Assembly: GCA_947463515.1 (NCBI GenBank)
Contig: CANHRI010000007.1
Location: 1 to 64,000, forward strand
DNA length: 64,000 nucleotides
From: Flavobacteriaceae bacterium
GTDB taxonomy: Bacteria; Bacteroidota; Bacteroidia; Flavobacteriales; Flavobacteriaceae
Direction: 5' to 3'
Shown: in pieces, positions 9,691 through 19,226 of the stretch
How the letters are laid out: the number at the start of each line of letters is the position of its first letter
How positions within the stretch are numbered: the first letter of the stretch is position 1
Program-made: the position numbers and the translations under genes
The notes under the pieces: generated by a model
The model's input: the letters and a program-made list of their open reading frames with translations, nothing else
The model's database searches: none
Told to the model about the DNA's origin: nothing

Positions 9691-9698
9691 TACATTTG
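9691..9698 (+). promoter_or_regulatory. -7 promoter element for the SPOR-domain gene
   Basis: TACATTTG matches the Bacteroidota -7 motif TAnnTTTG. It overlaps the TTG that the ORF track uses as a start, so translation must begin downstream, at ATG 9717. A clear -33 TTG is not evident. Confidence 0.5.
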
Positions 9699-9716
9699 CA
9701 TATAAATCAAAAGATT

Positions 9717-10109
9717 ATGAAAATTAGGCTTCAAAAACCTGAAAAAAAGTGGCTTTTTTTGGGACTGTTTTTTTTAAATTTTAACACCCTTTTTAGCCAA
9801 CAAGTTACCGTTGAACAAGACCTTAAATTTGAACAGTTATTAGCTGAAAAAAGAAAAATTAATGCAGCGATTACCGTTAACAATCGCTATAAAATTCAGC
9901 TTTTTAGTGGAGCCAGTGAAGACGCAAAGAAAATGCTGGCCCTGTTTCGTAAAGACAACAAACAATACGATGCTACAATCGTTTTTAGCACCCCTATATA
10001 TAAGGTTTGGGTCGGTAATTTCAAAAGTAGAATTGAAGCTGAAAGAAACCTTATCCTACTCAAAAAAAAGTACCCCAACGCTTTGGTTGTTAAACCCAAT
10101 AGAGCATAA
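9717..10109 (+). CDS. Secreted SPOR-domain protein
   Basis: About 130 residues. The track start (9696, TTG) falls inside the -7 promoter box, so ATG 9717 (MKIRLQKPEKKWLFLGLFF) is chosen; it opens a signal peptide ending near LFSQQ. The C-terminal half (NRYKIQLFSGASEDAKKMLALFRK ... YKVWVGNFKSRIEAERNLILLKKKYPNALVV) is a SPOR domain, which binds denuded glycan strands of septal peptidoglycan in characterised proteins. Its place between the act operon and infB is common in Flavobacteriia. Likely periplasmic; exact role in division or envelope unknown. Confidence 0.85.
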   Translation: MKIRLQKPEKKWLFLGLFFLNFNTLFSQQVTVEQDLKFEQLLAEKRKINAAITVNNRYKIQLFSGASEDAKKMLALFRKDNKQYDATIVFSTPIYKVWVGNFKSRIEAERNLILLKKKYPNALVVKPNRA

Positions 10110-10139
10110 AAAAAGCGGTTCAGTTGAACCGCTTTTTTT
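10108..10139. terminator. Bidirectional terminator between the SPOR gene and infB
   Basis: Perfect stem GCGGTTCA/TGAACCGC (10115-10122 with 10125-10132) flanked by A-run on the left and T-run on the right, so it works on both strands for the convergent SPOR gene and infB. Confidence 0.9.
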
Positions 10140-10152
10140 ATAAAATTACAAA

Positions 10153-12870
10153 TTATTTCAATTTTTTTCGAACCTCAACTTCGTGGTAAGCTTCGATGAT
10201 ATCGTTGATTTGAATATCGTTGTAATTTTTGATTTGAATACCACAATCGTACCCTTTGGAAACTTCTTTTACGTCATCTTTAAAACGTTTTAATGCGGTA
10301 AGTTCGCCTGTAAATATTACCACCCCCTCGCGAATTAAACGAATACGAGAGTTGCGGAATATTTTACCATCCGTAACCATACATCCTGCAATAGTACCCA
10401 CTTTCGATATTTTGAAGGTTTCGCGAATCTCTGCATTCCCGGTGATTTCTTCTTTCATCTCCGGCGATAACATACCTTCCATCGCATCTTTCAAATCATC
10501 GATTGCATCGTAAATAATCGAATAGTTACGAATATCAATCTCTTCTTTTTCTGCCAATTGTTTGGCAGCCCCTGCGGGACGAACGTTAAATCCGATGATA
10601 ATTGCGTCAGAAGCTGAAGCTAACATAACGTCAGACTCCGTAATCGCACCTACACCTTTGTGAATGATATTGATTTGAATTTCCTCGGTAGATAATTTAG
10701 AGAACGAATCGGATAGTGCTTCTACTGAACCATCCACGTCTCCTTTCAAAATCACGTTTAATTCTTTAAACTGTCCTAAAGCAATACGGCGTCCGATTTC
10801 GGCCAACGTAATATGCTTTTGCGTACGAACCGATTGTTCTCGTAAAAGTTGGGTTCGCTTGGCTGCAATTTGCTTCGCTTCGCGTTCATCTTCAAATACA
10901 TTGAATTTATCCCCCGCGGTAGGTGCACCGTCCAAACCTAAAATAGAAACGGGTGTTGAAGGACCTGCCACTTTAATACTGTGACCACGCTCATCGTACA
11001 TCGCTTTTACTTTTCCATGGTTTTTACCGGCCAATACATAATCGCCAACACGCAAGGTTCCTGCTTGCACCAATATTGTGGTTACATAACCACGGCCTTT
11101 ATCCAATTGTGCTTCCACAACGGTACCGATGGCTGGTTTATTAGGATTGGCTTTTAAATCTAAAATTTCAGCCTCCAAAAGCACTTTTTCCAACAATTCA
11201 TTAACCCCTTGACCAAACTTTGCTGAAATTTCATGGGATTGGTATTTTCCACCCCAATCTTCTACCAACAAGTTCATTTGCGCCAATTGTTCTTTTATAC
11301 GTTCTGGATTTGCCGCTGGCTTATCCACTTTATTAATGGCAAAAATCATCGGAACGCCAGCTGCTTGCGCGTGACTGATCGCCTCTTTGGTTTGTGGCAT
11401 GATATCGTCATCGGCAGCACACACAATAATGGCGACGTCGGTGACTTGAGCTCCACGGGCACGCATCGCCGTAAAGGCCTCGTGACCGGGTGTATCTAAA
11501 AATGTGATACGCTTCCCGTTTTCTAACGTTACCGAATAAGCTCCGATATGTTGGGTAATTCCTCCGGACTCTCCTGCAATTACATTTGTTTTACGAATGT
11601 TATCCAACAACGAAGTCTTACCGTGGTCAACGTGACCCATCACCGTAACAATAGGTGCTCGGGATTTCAGATCTTCTTCGCGGTCCTCTACTACTTTTAT
11701 TGTTTCCTCTATTTCGGTAGAGATAAATTCCACTTCAAATCCGAATTCATCCGCCACAATGGTCAACGTTTCTGCATCTAGACGTTGGTTCATGGTCACC
11801 ATGATTCCCAAAGACATACAGGTTCCAATCACTTTTGTAATTGGTACATCCATCATACTCGCAATCTCCCCTACTGTTACAAACTCGGTTACTTTAAGGA
11901 TTTTACTTCCTTCTTCCAATGCTTGTAATTCGTCTTCATTTCGTTGACGGTGGGTGTCGCGTTTTTCACGACGGTATTTCGCCGCTTTTGATTTATTTCC
12001 TTTTCCTTGAAGACGTTCCAAGGTTTCTTTAATTTGATTTTTAACTTCTTCCTCCGTAGGTTCTACTTTTTGAACAACGGCAGGTCGATTGCCTCCTTTT
12101 TGAAAACCAGGCTTATTACCAAACTTCGAATTACCTCCTTTATTGGCGTTACCTCCAGCATTGGGATTTCCACCTCCAGGACGTGCGTCGGGTTTGGCTT
12201 GAATACGTTTGCGTTTGTTTTTGCCTTCCCCTTCTTTGGCACCCTCTTCTTTCTTCTTTTTGGGCTTTTCAAACTTGGATAAGTCAATTTTATCCCCCGC
12301 TACAACCGGACCTGTCAACTTCGTATAGATCGTTTTATATGTATCATCTTGTCCTTCAACAGGAGCTGATGCAGGAGCTGGAGTTGCTTCTTTTGGAGTT
12401 ACTGCTTGAGGTTGCGCTTTCTCAACAGGGGCCACCTCGGCCGGTTTATCAACCGCTTCTGGGGTTGGAGTTGGAGTCGGAGCAGGTGTTGCTACGGGAG
12501 CTGGCTTGTTTTCTAAATCAATTTTGCCTAAGGGTTTTGGCCCTGTGACTACAGCTTTGGCCTTAATTACTTCTTGACGTTGACGTTCTTCTTCTTGGCG
12601 TTTTTTCTCTTCCAGTTCGCGCTCACGTTCTAAACGCAACGCTTCTTTTTCTTTGCGAATTTCTTCGCTTACGCCTTTGGAAGCTTCTTTGTTTCCACGA
12701 TCCCCTGCAAATTGATTTTGAAGAATATCAAATTCCCCTGCAGAAATTTTGGCATTTGGATTCGAATCAATGGAGATTCCTCTTTCTTTAAGGAAGTCCA
12801 CAGCACGGTCCAGAGAAATATTTAATTCCCGTAAAACTTTGTTAATTCGTATATTTCTTTCGTCAGACAT
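10153..12870 (-). CDS. infB: Translation initiation factor IF-2
   Basis: A 905-residue IF-2 that places initiator tRNA on the 30S subunit and hydrolyses GTP. N-terminal IF2_N-like segment ([24 protein letters not shown]), then a long charged, Pro/Ala- and Gly/Asn-rich linker (to about residue 330), then the G domain with [16 protein letters not shown] (G1), [10 protein letters not shown] (G2), [17 protein letters not shown] (G3) and INKVDKP (G4), followed by domains II-IV with the [13 protein letters not shown] region. Last gene of the rimP-nusA-infB operon, 45 bases after nusA. Length and order are normal for Bacteroidota. Confidence 0.98.
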   Translation of the reverse strand: MSDERNIRINKVLRELNISLDRAVDFLKERGISIDSNPNAKISAGEFDILQNQFAGDRGNKEASKGVSEEIRKEKEALRLERERELEEKKRQEEERQRQEVIKAKAVVTGPKPLGKIDLENKPAPVATPAPTPTPTPEAVDKPAEVAPVEKAQPQAVTPKEATPAPASAPVEGQDDTYKTIYTKLTGPVVAGDKIDLSKFEKPKKKKEEGAKEGEGKNKRKRIQAKPDARPGGGNPNAGGNANKGGNSKFGNKPGFQKGGNRPAVVQKVEPTEEEVKNQIKETLERLQGKGNKSKAAKYRREKRDTHRQRNEDELQALEEGSKILKVTEFVTVGEIASMMDVPITKVIGTCMSLGIMVTMNQRLDAETLTIVADEFGFEVEFISTEIEETIKVVEDREEDLKSRAPIVTVMGHVDHGKTSLLDNIRKTNVIAGESGGITQHIGAYSVTLENGKRITFLDTPGHEAFTAMRARGAQVTDVAIIVCAADDDIMPQTKEAISHAQAAGVPMIFAINKVDKPAANPERIKEQLAQMNLLVEDWGGKYQSHEISAKFGQGVNELLEKVLLEAEILDLKANPNKPAIGTVVEAQLDKGRGYVTTILVQAGTLRVGDYVLAGKNHGKVKAMYDERGHSIKVAGPSTPVSILGLDGAPTAGDKFNVFEDEREAKQIAAKRTQLLREQSVRTQKHITLAEIGRRIALGQFKELNVILKGDVDGSVEALSDSFSKLSTEEIQINIIHKGVGAITESDVMLASASDAIIIGFNVRPAGAAKQLAEKEEIDIRNYSIIYDAIDDLKDAMEGMLSPEMKEEITGNAEIRETFKISKVGTIAGCMVTDGKIFRNSRIRLIREGVVIFTGELTALKRFKDDVKEVSKGYDCGIQIKNYNDIQINDIIEAYHEVEVRKKLK

Positions 12871-12915
12871 ATAGTGTAATTAAGTTCTGTATTCTTTTGT
12901 AAATGTAGGCATTAT

Positions 12916-14157
12916 TTAGTCTTCAAACTCTTCTTTCAGAATGCGCATCACTTCAAGGATGGTTTCTTCTTCTAAATCGGTTCTTCGGGCTAAATCGGCT
13001 ACATCTTGTTTGAGGATACTTTTGGCCGTATCCAGTCCTATTTTGGCAAACTCATCGATAATCCATCCATCGATTTCATCTGAGAATTCGGTTAATTCAA
13101 CATCATCATCTTCGGTTGCACTTCCTTCGCGAATGACATCCAATTCAAAGCCTGTCAACAAACTAGCCAATTTAATATTTTGTCCTCCACGACCAATCGC
13201 TTTGGAAACTTCTTCTAATTTTAAGAAAACTTCTGCCGACTTACGTGCTTCGTCCAACTTGATGGAAGACACTTTCGCTGGACTCAACGCTCTTGAAATC
13301 AACAAAGAAGGGTTGGTTGTAAAGTTAATTACGTCAATATTTTCGTTGCCTAACTCACGAACAATGCCGTGGATACGCGACCCTTTCATACCTACACACG
13401 CTCCTACTGGGTCGATGCGATCATCGTAGGAATCAACCGCTACTTTGGCTTTCTCTCCAGGGATACGCACCACTTTTTTAATCATAATCAAACCGTCGAA
13501 TACTTCTGGGATTTCTTGTTCAAACAATTTCTCCAAGAACTTTTCTGAAGTACGCGACATTACGATTTGTGGCTTATTGCCTTTCAGCTCGACACTTTCG
13601 ATAATCCCTTTAACATTATCTCCTTTACGGAAAAAGTCGGAAGGAATTTGTTTTTCTTTTGGCAATACAATTTCATTCCCATCATCATCCACCAAAATAA
13701 CCACTTTAGGACGCACATGGTGCACCTCAGCTGTGTAAATTTCACCGATAATATCTTTAAACTGCTTATACAAGTTGGTATTATCGTGCTCGTGAATTTT
13801 TGAAATTAAGTTTTGACGTAATGCCAAAATAGCACGACGGCCCAAGTCAATCAACTTCACTTCTTCCGAAACGTCTTCACCGACTTCAAAATCGGGTTCA
13901 ATCTTGCGGGCTTCCGAAAGAGAAATCTGTGAATTAGAATCTTCAACATCTCCATCGGCAACCACTACGCGATTTCTCCAGATTTCCATATCCCCTTTAT
14001 CAGGGTTGATAATGATATCAAAATTGTCATCAGAACCATATTTCTTTTTCAAAGCGTTACGAAAAACATCCTCAAGGATAGCCATCAGCGTAACACGATC
14101 GATTAATTTATCATCTTTAAACTCAGAAAATGATTCTATTAATGCAAGATTTTCCAT
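12916..14157 (-). CDS. nusA: Transcription termination/antitermination factor NusA
   Basis: A 413-residue NusA: N-terminal RNA polymerase-binding domain (ALIESFSEFKDDKLIDRVTLMAILEDVFRNALKKKYG), S1 domain (YTAEVHHVRPKVVILVDDDGNEIVLPKEKQIPSDFFRKGD), KH1 with PVGACVGMKGSRIHGIVRELGNENIDVI and KH2 with KAIGRGGQNIKLASLLTG. It lacks the C-terminal acidic repeats found in enterobacterial NusA, usual for this phylum. NusA stimulates pausing and hairpin-dependent termination. Starts 14 bases after rimP. The operon leader carries a terminator, which could let NusA control its own synthesis (see findings). Confidence 0.98.
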   Translation of the reverse strand: MENLALIESFSEFKDDKLIDRVTLMAILEDVFRNALKKKYGSDDNFDIIINPDKGDMEIWRNRVVVADGDVEDSNSQISLSEARKIEPDFEVGEDVSEEVKLIDLGRRAILALRQNLISKIHEHDNTNLYKQFKDIIGEIYTAEVHHVRPKVVILVDDDGNEIVLPKEKQIPSDFFRKGDNVKGIIESVELKGNKPQIVMSRTSEKFLEKLFEQEIPEVFDGLIMIKKVVRIPGEKAKVAVDSYDDRIDPVGACVGMKGSRIHGIVRELGNENIDVINFTTNPSLLISRALSPAKVSSIKLDEARKSAEVFLKLEEVSKAIGRGGQNIKLASLLTGFELDVIREGSATEDDDVELTEFSDEIDGWIIDEFAKIGLDTAKSILKQDVADLARRTDLEEETILEVMRILKEEFED

Positions 14158-14171
14158 TATATAATGATTTA

Positions 14172-14639
14172 TTAGAATTTTATTGTAACCACCGCTTCTT
14201 TGATTTGGGCATAGGGAACTTCCATCACTTTTTGAACGGTTTCCTTACCCTTTCCTATTTTTTTCGGTTCACGTGCTTCCCAAGTGAGCGTAATTTTCTG
14301 TTCATCCGCCGCCTCTAAAACCGCTTCAATCACAGTACTCTCAGTTGTCTTTACAACCAACCAACGGCCTACGTTGTTTTGGTATTGACGCACTAATTTT
14401 AAGGGCGATCCAACACCTGCCGACGCTACATCCAATGAAAAGTCAACTTCTTCCCGATCCAAATTATGTTCAATGGCGCGACTGATATCCATACAGTCTT
14501 GTAAAGTTACTCCATTATCCCCGTCCAAAGTTACATTAATTTTGTAACTATCTGAAATCGAAACATCTATTAAAAACAAGTGTGGCTTATCGGCCAAGCC
14601 TTGCTCCAACAACTGCGCTACTTTTTCTTTGAAGGTCAT
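14172..14639 (-). CDS. rimP: Ribosome maturation factor RimP
   Basis: A 155-residue RimP, needed for 30S maturation. The two-domain layout is recognisable: N-terminal [54 protein letters not shown] and the [25 protein letters not shown] motif, then an Sm-like C-terminal domain ([30 protein letters not shown]). First gene of the rimP-nusA-infB operon; its ATG lies 11 bases after the leader terminator. Confidence 0.96.
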   Translation of the reverse strand: MTFKEKVAQLLEQGLADKPHLFLIDVSISDSYKINVTLDGDNGVTLQDCMDISRAIEHNLDREEVDFSLDVASAGVGSPLKLVRQYQNNVGRWLVVKTTESTVIEAVLEAADEQKITLTWEAREPKKIGKGKETVQKVMEVPYAQIKEAVVTIKF

Positions 14640-14649
14640 CTTTTGTTAT

Positions 14650-14675
14650 AAAAAGAGGGAAGCAGTGCTTCCCTC
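14650..14675 (-). terminator. Intrinsic terminator in the leader of rimP-nusA-infB
   Basis: On the minus strand the stem GAGGGAAG/CTTCCCTC (14675-14668 with 14662-14655, loop of 5) is followed directly by TTTTT and then, 11 bases later, the rimP ATG. It lies downstream of the likely promoter (14704-14711), so it is a leader attenuator rather than the end of a preceding gene; the preceding gene usp diverges. Confidence 0.75.
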
Positions 14676-14703
14676 ATTATGCATCATTCGTTAAACAACG
14701 GTG

Positions 14704-14711
14704 CAAATATA
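14704..14711 (-). promoter_or_regulatory. -7 promoter element for rimP-nusA-infB
   Basis: Minus-strand TATATTTG matches TAnnTTTG and is followed by C as in many Bacteroidota promoters. Transcription would begin near 14698 and run into the leader terminator within about 25 bases. No strong -33 motif is seen. Confidence 0.5.
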
Positions 14712-14807
14712 GGTTTTTTTTATTTTAGAAAAACAGCAAGGGTTGATATTTTTTTTGTACTTTTATACAAGCAAATAAATAAACAAAAACCATAATACTA
14801 CGTTACA

Positions 14808-15632
14808 ATGAAAAAAATTCTTATCCCAACGGATTTTTCTGAACACGCCGAATACGCTTTAAAAGTTGCCGCCCAAATCGCTCGCAAAAATAACGGTGAA
14901 ATCATTCTATTACACATGTTGGAATTACCTCACGAAGGAAGTGATGCGATTAGCAAAGGTCACGATATTCCTGAATTAATGTTTTTCAAAAACGCAGCCA
15001 TCAATAAGCTCGAAGAAATTATGGATTCACCCTATTTGGACGGAATCAATGTTTCTGAAGTGATTCAATTTGAAATGGCTTTTGAAGGTATTTTAAATAT
15101 CAGTCGTTTAAACAATGTAGACTTAATCGTAATGGGTTCCCATGGTGCGAGCGGGTACAAAGAAATGTTTATAGGTTCAAATGCTGAGAAAGTCGTACGT
15201 AATGCCGAAGTTCCCGTGTTGATCATAAAAAAAGACATGGGAGAATTCAATGTAGACAGATTTGTTTTCGCCTCTGATTTCTCTGAAGAAACCCGCTTAC
15301 CATTCACTAAAGCAGTAGAATTTGCTAATAAATTTGACGCAACGCTGCATTTGGTAATGATCAATACACCCAACAACTTTAAATCGACTTCAACTGCGCA
15401 AGGCATTATTGATGGATTTGTGCGTAATTTCCAAATCAACAATTACGTTACACACATCTACAACGAAACCAATGTGGAAAAAGGAATTTTGAACTTTGCC
15501 AACAGCATTGACGCAGATCTCATCGGAATGAGTACACACGGCCGAAAAGGATTAGCGCACTTCTTTAACGGAAGTATTAGTGAAGACTTGGTCAACCACG
15601 CGCAACGGCCTGTAGTTACTTTTAAAATCTAA
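14808..15632 (+). CDS. Universal stress protein, tandem UspA domains
   Basis: A 274-residue cytoplasmic protein with two UspA domains. Each starts with a typical strand (MKKILIPTDFSEHAEYALKVAAQIA; VDRFVFASDFSEETRLPFTKAVEFA) and ends with the nucleotide-binding-type loop (VMGSHGASGYKEMFIGSNAEKVVRNAEVPVLIIKK; GMSTHGRKGLAHFFNGSISEDLVNHAQRPVVTFKI). The G-x2-G-x9-G-(S/N) pattern suggests ATP binding in both halves. Single-gene unit, divergent from rimP and followed by its own terminator. Confidence 0.92.
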   Translation: MKKILIPTDFSEHAEYALKVAAQIARKNNGEIILLHMLELPHEGSDAISKGHDIPELMFFKNAAINKLEEIMDSPYLDGINVSEVIQFEMAFEGILNISRLNNVDLIVMGSHGASGYKEMFIGSNAEKVVRNAEVPVLIIKKDMGEFNVDRFVFASDFSEETRLPFTKAVEFANKFDATLHLVMINTPNNFKSTSTAQGIIDGFVRNFQINNYVTHIYNETNVEKGILNFANSIDADLIGMSTHGRKGLAHFFNGSISEDLVNHAQRPVVTFKI

Positions 15633-15641
15633 TTAAGACAA

Positions 15642-15665
15642 AAGCCCGGACAAGCCGGGCTTTTT
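15642..15665 (+). terminator. Terminator of the universal stress protein gene
   Basis: GCCCGG/CCGGGC stem (15644-15660, five-base loop) followed by TTTTT, just after the usp stop codon. Confidence 0.85.
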
Positions 15666-15674
15666 CATAAAACA

Positions 15675-15701
15675 AAAAACCCGACTAGTCGTCGGGTTTT
15701 T
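15675..15701. terminator. Terminator between usp and tRNA-Gln
   Basis: AAAAACCCGAC/GTCGGGTTTTT stem with a five-base loop. T-runs on both strands; on the minus strand it lies directly after the tRNA 3' end and probably ends that transcript. Confidence 0.8.
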
Positions 15702-15702
15702 G

Positions 15703-15773
15703 TTGGTCTACAAGGATTCGAACCTTGAATGACTGAACCAAAATCAGTAGTGTTACCGTTACACCATAGACCA
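15703..15773 (-). tRNA. tRNA-Gln(UUG)
   Basis: Minus-strand cloverleaf: acceptor TGGTCTA/TAGACCA, D arm TGGTGTAACGGTAACA, anticodon stem ACTGA/TCAGT around loop TTTTGGT giving anticodon TTG (reads CAA, Gln), T arm CAAGGTTCGAATCCTTG. About 71 nt; the 3' CCA is not encoded, as is common in this phylum. Confidence 0.95.
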
Positions 15774-15977
15774 ATATTGCGGGTGCAAATTTATGGCTTT
15801 TTTTTATTTAAGCAAACGTTTTGCATTTTTTTAAGTTCTTTTTTTTGGCATCATACGAAAACGCATCCCTTTGCGTTTGGGGAATGCATGTAAATCAGTT
15901 TTTTAGAATTTTTTGTTAACCCATGGAGCAATACACAAAAAAATAGTTTCTTTGCACCATAATACATAAACCATACT

Positions 15978-18900
15978 ATGACGCCTTTTGACTTTAAAAA
16001 GTGGAACAACATTCTGGGTTGGACAGCTTTTGCGATCGCTTTACTTTGCTACAGCCTTACCGTAGAACCAACCATGAGTTTTTGGGATTGCGGAGAATAC
16101 ATTGCTACTGCAGCCAACTTAGAAGTCGGTCACCCTCCAGGAGCACCACTTTTTCAAATGCTAGGAGCCTTCTTTGCGCTTTTTGCAGTGAGTCCCGATA
16201 AAGTTGCACTCATGGTGAATATGCTCTCGGTTTTTTCGAGTGCCTTTACCATTTTATTCCTTTTTTGGTCGTCGTCCTTGCTTTTACAAAAAATTGTAAG
16301 CCGATATACTTCACTCCATGAAACCAATCTTAAAGTGATCTTAGGAGCTTCATTCGTTGGGGCGCTAACCTTTACCTTTTCCGATAGTTTTTGGTTTAAT
16401 GCGGTGGAAGCCGAGGTATATGCCATGGCGATGTTCATGATTGCCCTATTGTTGTGGCTTGGATTGCGCTGGGAAGCCGACATGGACAAACCCCAGGGTA
16501 ACCGTTGGCTATTATTGATTAGTTTGATGATTGGACTTTCCTTTGGGGTACACTTCATGGCTTTATTGACCTTACCTTCCATCGGGTTTTTGTATTTCTT
16601 TAAAAAATACCCCAAGGTGACTGTAAAGAGTTTTATCCTAGCCAACGTCATTATTATTGCAATCCTTTTATTCATTTTCAAACTACTCTTACCCTACACC
16701 TTAGCTTTTTTTGCTAAAACGGAAATCTTTATGGTGAACTCTTTCGGATTGCCATTTAACTCTGGGACACTTATCGCCTTTTTAGCCATCGTTGGGTTCT
16801 TCTATTTTGCGCTACAATACACCCGCAAAAAAGAAATGCCTGCGGTCAATACCGCTTTGTTGTGCATTCTGTTTGTTTTAGTTGGTTTTTCAACCTGGTT
16901 AATGCTTCCTTTGCGTGCCAATGCTAACACACCCATCAACGAAAACAAACCCTCCGATGCCGCCGAGGTACTGGCTTATTACAACCGTGAACAATACGGA
17001 TACAACCCCTTGTTTTATGGACCTCAATACACCGACATGTTTGCCGGTGCCGACGAAGAGGAACCCTATTTGGATAAAAAACCAAACTATGAGCGCGACG
17101 AAAAAACAGGCAAATATGTCATCGTCAACAATTACGAAAAAGCAGAGCAAAACTCGAATAGCAAGCACCGCGCTGTCCTCCCACGTTTGTGGAGCAACGA
17201 CAATGTCAAAGGGTACATGAACTTTGTAGGGGTGCCGAAGTTTACCATCAAACCTGAGTTTGCCGACAATCAAGAATTAGTTGAAGAAGTAGCCGCATTT
17301 CGTCAAGCGTTCAATCAAAAAAGAGTGGATAACGAAGACTACATCAGCTTTTTGAAATACTATAGCGAATATATTGAGGTAGAAAAACCTACATTTTGGC
17401 AAAACATCAGCTTTATGGTCGAATACCAATTTGGCTATATGTATGGTCGCTATTTGCTATGGAACTTTGTAGGACGTCAAAATGACAATCAAGGCCGCTA
17501 CGACAACCTTGATGGCAACTGGATGTCGGGCATTAAGGCGATTGATGAAATGCATTTGGGTTCGCAAGACAATTTACCCGACGATGTTAAAAATAACAAA
17601 GGGCGTAATTTCTATTATTTCTTGCCTTTCTTTTTGGGCTTACTTGGACTGATGTACCATGCACAACGGGACCTAAAATCGTTCTACGTGTTGCTTACCT
17701 TGTTTTTATTTACAGGGTTAGCCTTAAAAATCTATTTGAACGAACGGCCCTTCGAACCCCGTGAGCGCGATTACGCATTGGTAGGCTCCTTCTTTGTGTT
17801 CGCGATTTGGGTTGGATTTGGCGTTTTTGCCCTCTACGAAATGATCGCTGAGAAAATCAATGCTAAAACGGCTGCTTGGTCGGCAATTGCTGTTTCCCTG
17901 TTGGTGTCGCCCATCTTGATGGCCAAACAAAACTGGGATGATCATGACCGTTCCAACCGATATACTGCCATTGCGATGGCGAAAAACTACTTAGACTCGT
18001 GCGACAAAAACGCCATCTTGTTTACTATTGGTGACAACGATACCTTCCCGCTTTGGTATGCGCAAGAAATTGAAGGATACCGCACCGATGTACGCATTGT
18101 GAACACGAGCTTGTTGATGACCGATTGGTACATAGACCAAATGAAGCAAAAAACCAATCTTTCGGAAGGGTTACCAATTTCCTACTCGCACAGCCAAATT
18201 GTAGCCGATAACCGCGATGTAATTTTGTTCCATAAACAAACCGAAAACCGTTGGAACTTAAAAGACTTTATCGAGTTTGCGAAAAGTGAAGACACCTTGA
18301 CCACTATCGAAATGCAAAGTGGCCACCGTCTCCATTTCTTCCCTACCAATAAAGTCCGCATCCCAGTGGATAAAACTTCCATCTTGAAACATAAAATTGT
18401 AAATGCCAAACAAGCCGATTCCATTGTTCCCTACATCGATTTGGACATCAAAGGAGGTGCGTTATACAAAAACCGTTTAATCATGTTGGACATCCTCAAC
18501 AATAACAATTGGAAACGTCCGATTTATTTCAGTCCCGGAAGTTTTGGGGATGACGATTATTTGTGGATGAAAGATTACTTGCAATTGGACGGAATGGTGT
18601 ACAAATTGGTTCCGATTAAAACACCGGTGATTGAAGAAAATTATCCCGATATGGGACAATTGGACACCGATAAAATGTACCAATTGATTATGAACTGGAA
18701 ATGGGGTAATGGCGAACGGACCGACATTTACCACGATCCTGAAACCCGCCGCAACTGCATTTCCTACCGTGGTAACATGGCCCGAACCATGGATGCCCTT
18801 ATTGCCGAAGGTCGTATTCCCGAAGCGAAAAAAATTATCGAGCTTGCACTTGATAAAATGCCTTTGGACTATTACGGCTATTATCTTACGCTAGAACCAT

Positions 18901-19178
18901 TTGCCAATGGGTATTATAAAGTGGGTGAAAAAGAAAAAGCACGCGCGTTGATGACTCAACTTTTTGCAAAATACCAACAGGAATTGCTCTACTATACTAC
19001 GTTCTCCCCCGCTGACAAATCGTTTATGGGAACCGATATCGTATCGGCTATTGAACGATACCGCAGCTTGCTTCGCGTAAGCAAGAAAAATGGCGACATT
19101 GACTTCTATCAAAAAAATCGCCAGGCCTTCAATCAATACAATGCACGATTCCCGCAATTTGACCGCGATAAAGAATAA
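15978..19178 (+). CDS. DUF2723 family membrane protein (GT-C type glycosyltransferase, O-mannosyltransferase-like)
   Basis: A 1066-residue protein with about ten membrane segments in the first 330 residues and around 560-680, followed by a large soluble C-terminal part with helical repeats. The N-terminal pattern MSFWDCGEYIATAANLEVGHPPGAPLFQMLGAFFALFA is characteristic of DUF2723; the Asp/Glu pair in the first loop is what GT-C enzymes use for catalysis. The eukaryotic relative TMEM260 is a protein O-mannosyltransferase, so a role in glycosylating exported proteins is plausible. Single gene with its own terminator; nothing nearby identifies the substrate. Confidence 0.85.
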   Translation: MTPFDFKKWNNILGWTAFAIALLCYSLTVEPTMSFWDCGEYIATAANLEVGHPPGAPLFQMLGAFFALFAVSPDKVALMVNMLSVFSSAFTILFLFWSSSLLLQKIVSRYTSLHETNLKVILGASFVGALTFTFSDSFWFNAVEAEVYAMAMFMIALLLWLGLRWEADMDKPQGNRWLLLISLMIGLSFGVHFMALLTLPSIGFLYFFKKYPKVTVKSFILANVIIIAILLFIFKLLLPYTLAFFAKTEIFMVNSFGLPFNSGTLIAFLAIVGFFYFALQYTRKKEMPAVNTALLCILFVLVGFSTWLMLPLRANANTPINENKPSDAAEVLAYYNREQYGYNPLFYGPQYTDMFAGADEEEPYLDKKPNYERDEKTGKYVIVNNYEKAEQNSNSKHRAVLPRLWSNDNVKGYMNFVGVPKFTIKPEFADNQELVEEVAAFRQAFNQKRVDNEDYISFLKYYSEYIEVEKPTFWQNISFMVEYQFGYMYGRYLLWNFVGRQNDNQGRYDNLDGNWMSGIKAIDEMHLGSQDNLPDDVKNNKGRNFYYFLPFFLGLLGLMYHAQRDLKSFYVLLTLFLFTGLALKIYLNERPFEPRERDYALVGSFFVFAIWVGFGVFALYEMIAEKINAKTAAWSAIAVSLLVSPILMAKQNWDDHDRSNRYTAIAMAKNYLDSCDKNAILFTIGDNDTFPLWYAQEIEGYRTDVRIVNTSLLMTDWYIDQMKQKTNLSEGLPISYSHSQIVADNRDVILFHKQTENRWNLKDFIEFAKSEDTLTTIEMQSGHRLHFFPTNKVRIPVDKTSILKHKIVNAKQADSIVPYIDLDIKGGALYKNRLIMLDILNNNNWKRPIYFSPGSFGDDDYLWMKDYLQLDGMVYKLVPIKTPVIEENYPDMGQLDTDKMYQLIMNWKWGNGERTDIYHDPETRRNCISYRGNMARTMDALIAEGRIPEAKKIIELALDKMPLDYYGYYLTLEPFANGYYKVGEKEKARALMTQLFAKYQQELLYYTTFSPADKSFMGTDIVSAIERYRSLLRVSKKNGDIDFYQKNRQAFNQYNARFPQFDRDKE

Positions 19179-19181
19179 CCT

Positions 19182-19212
19182 AAAAATGCTCCGCTATAGG
19201 AGCATTTTTTTT
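19182..19212 (+). terminator. Terminator of the DUF2723 gene
   Basis: AAAAATGCTCC/GGAGCATTTTT stem, six-base loop, followed by TTTTTTTT. Only 15 bases separate it from the next start codon, so the deacetylase gene needs its own promoter or read-through. Confidence 0.85.
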
Positions 19213-19226
19213 GCGATATTGCAGCT

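Noticed and set aside
9696-9716. TTG start for the SPOR gene
   Set aside because: It lies inside the -7 promoter box, so it cannot be in the mRNA.
12941-13429. 162-residue ORF opposite nusA
   Set aside because: Antisense shadow; Ser-rich composition is a product of reverse-complement codon bias.
14655-14675. Leader hairpin as terminator of an upstream gene
   Set aside because: The neighbouring gene on the other side is transcribed away, so no minus-strand gene ends here.
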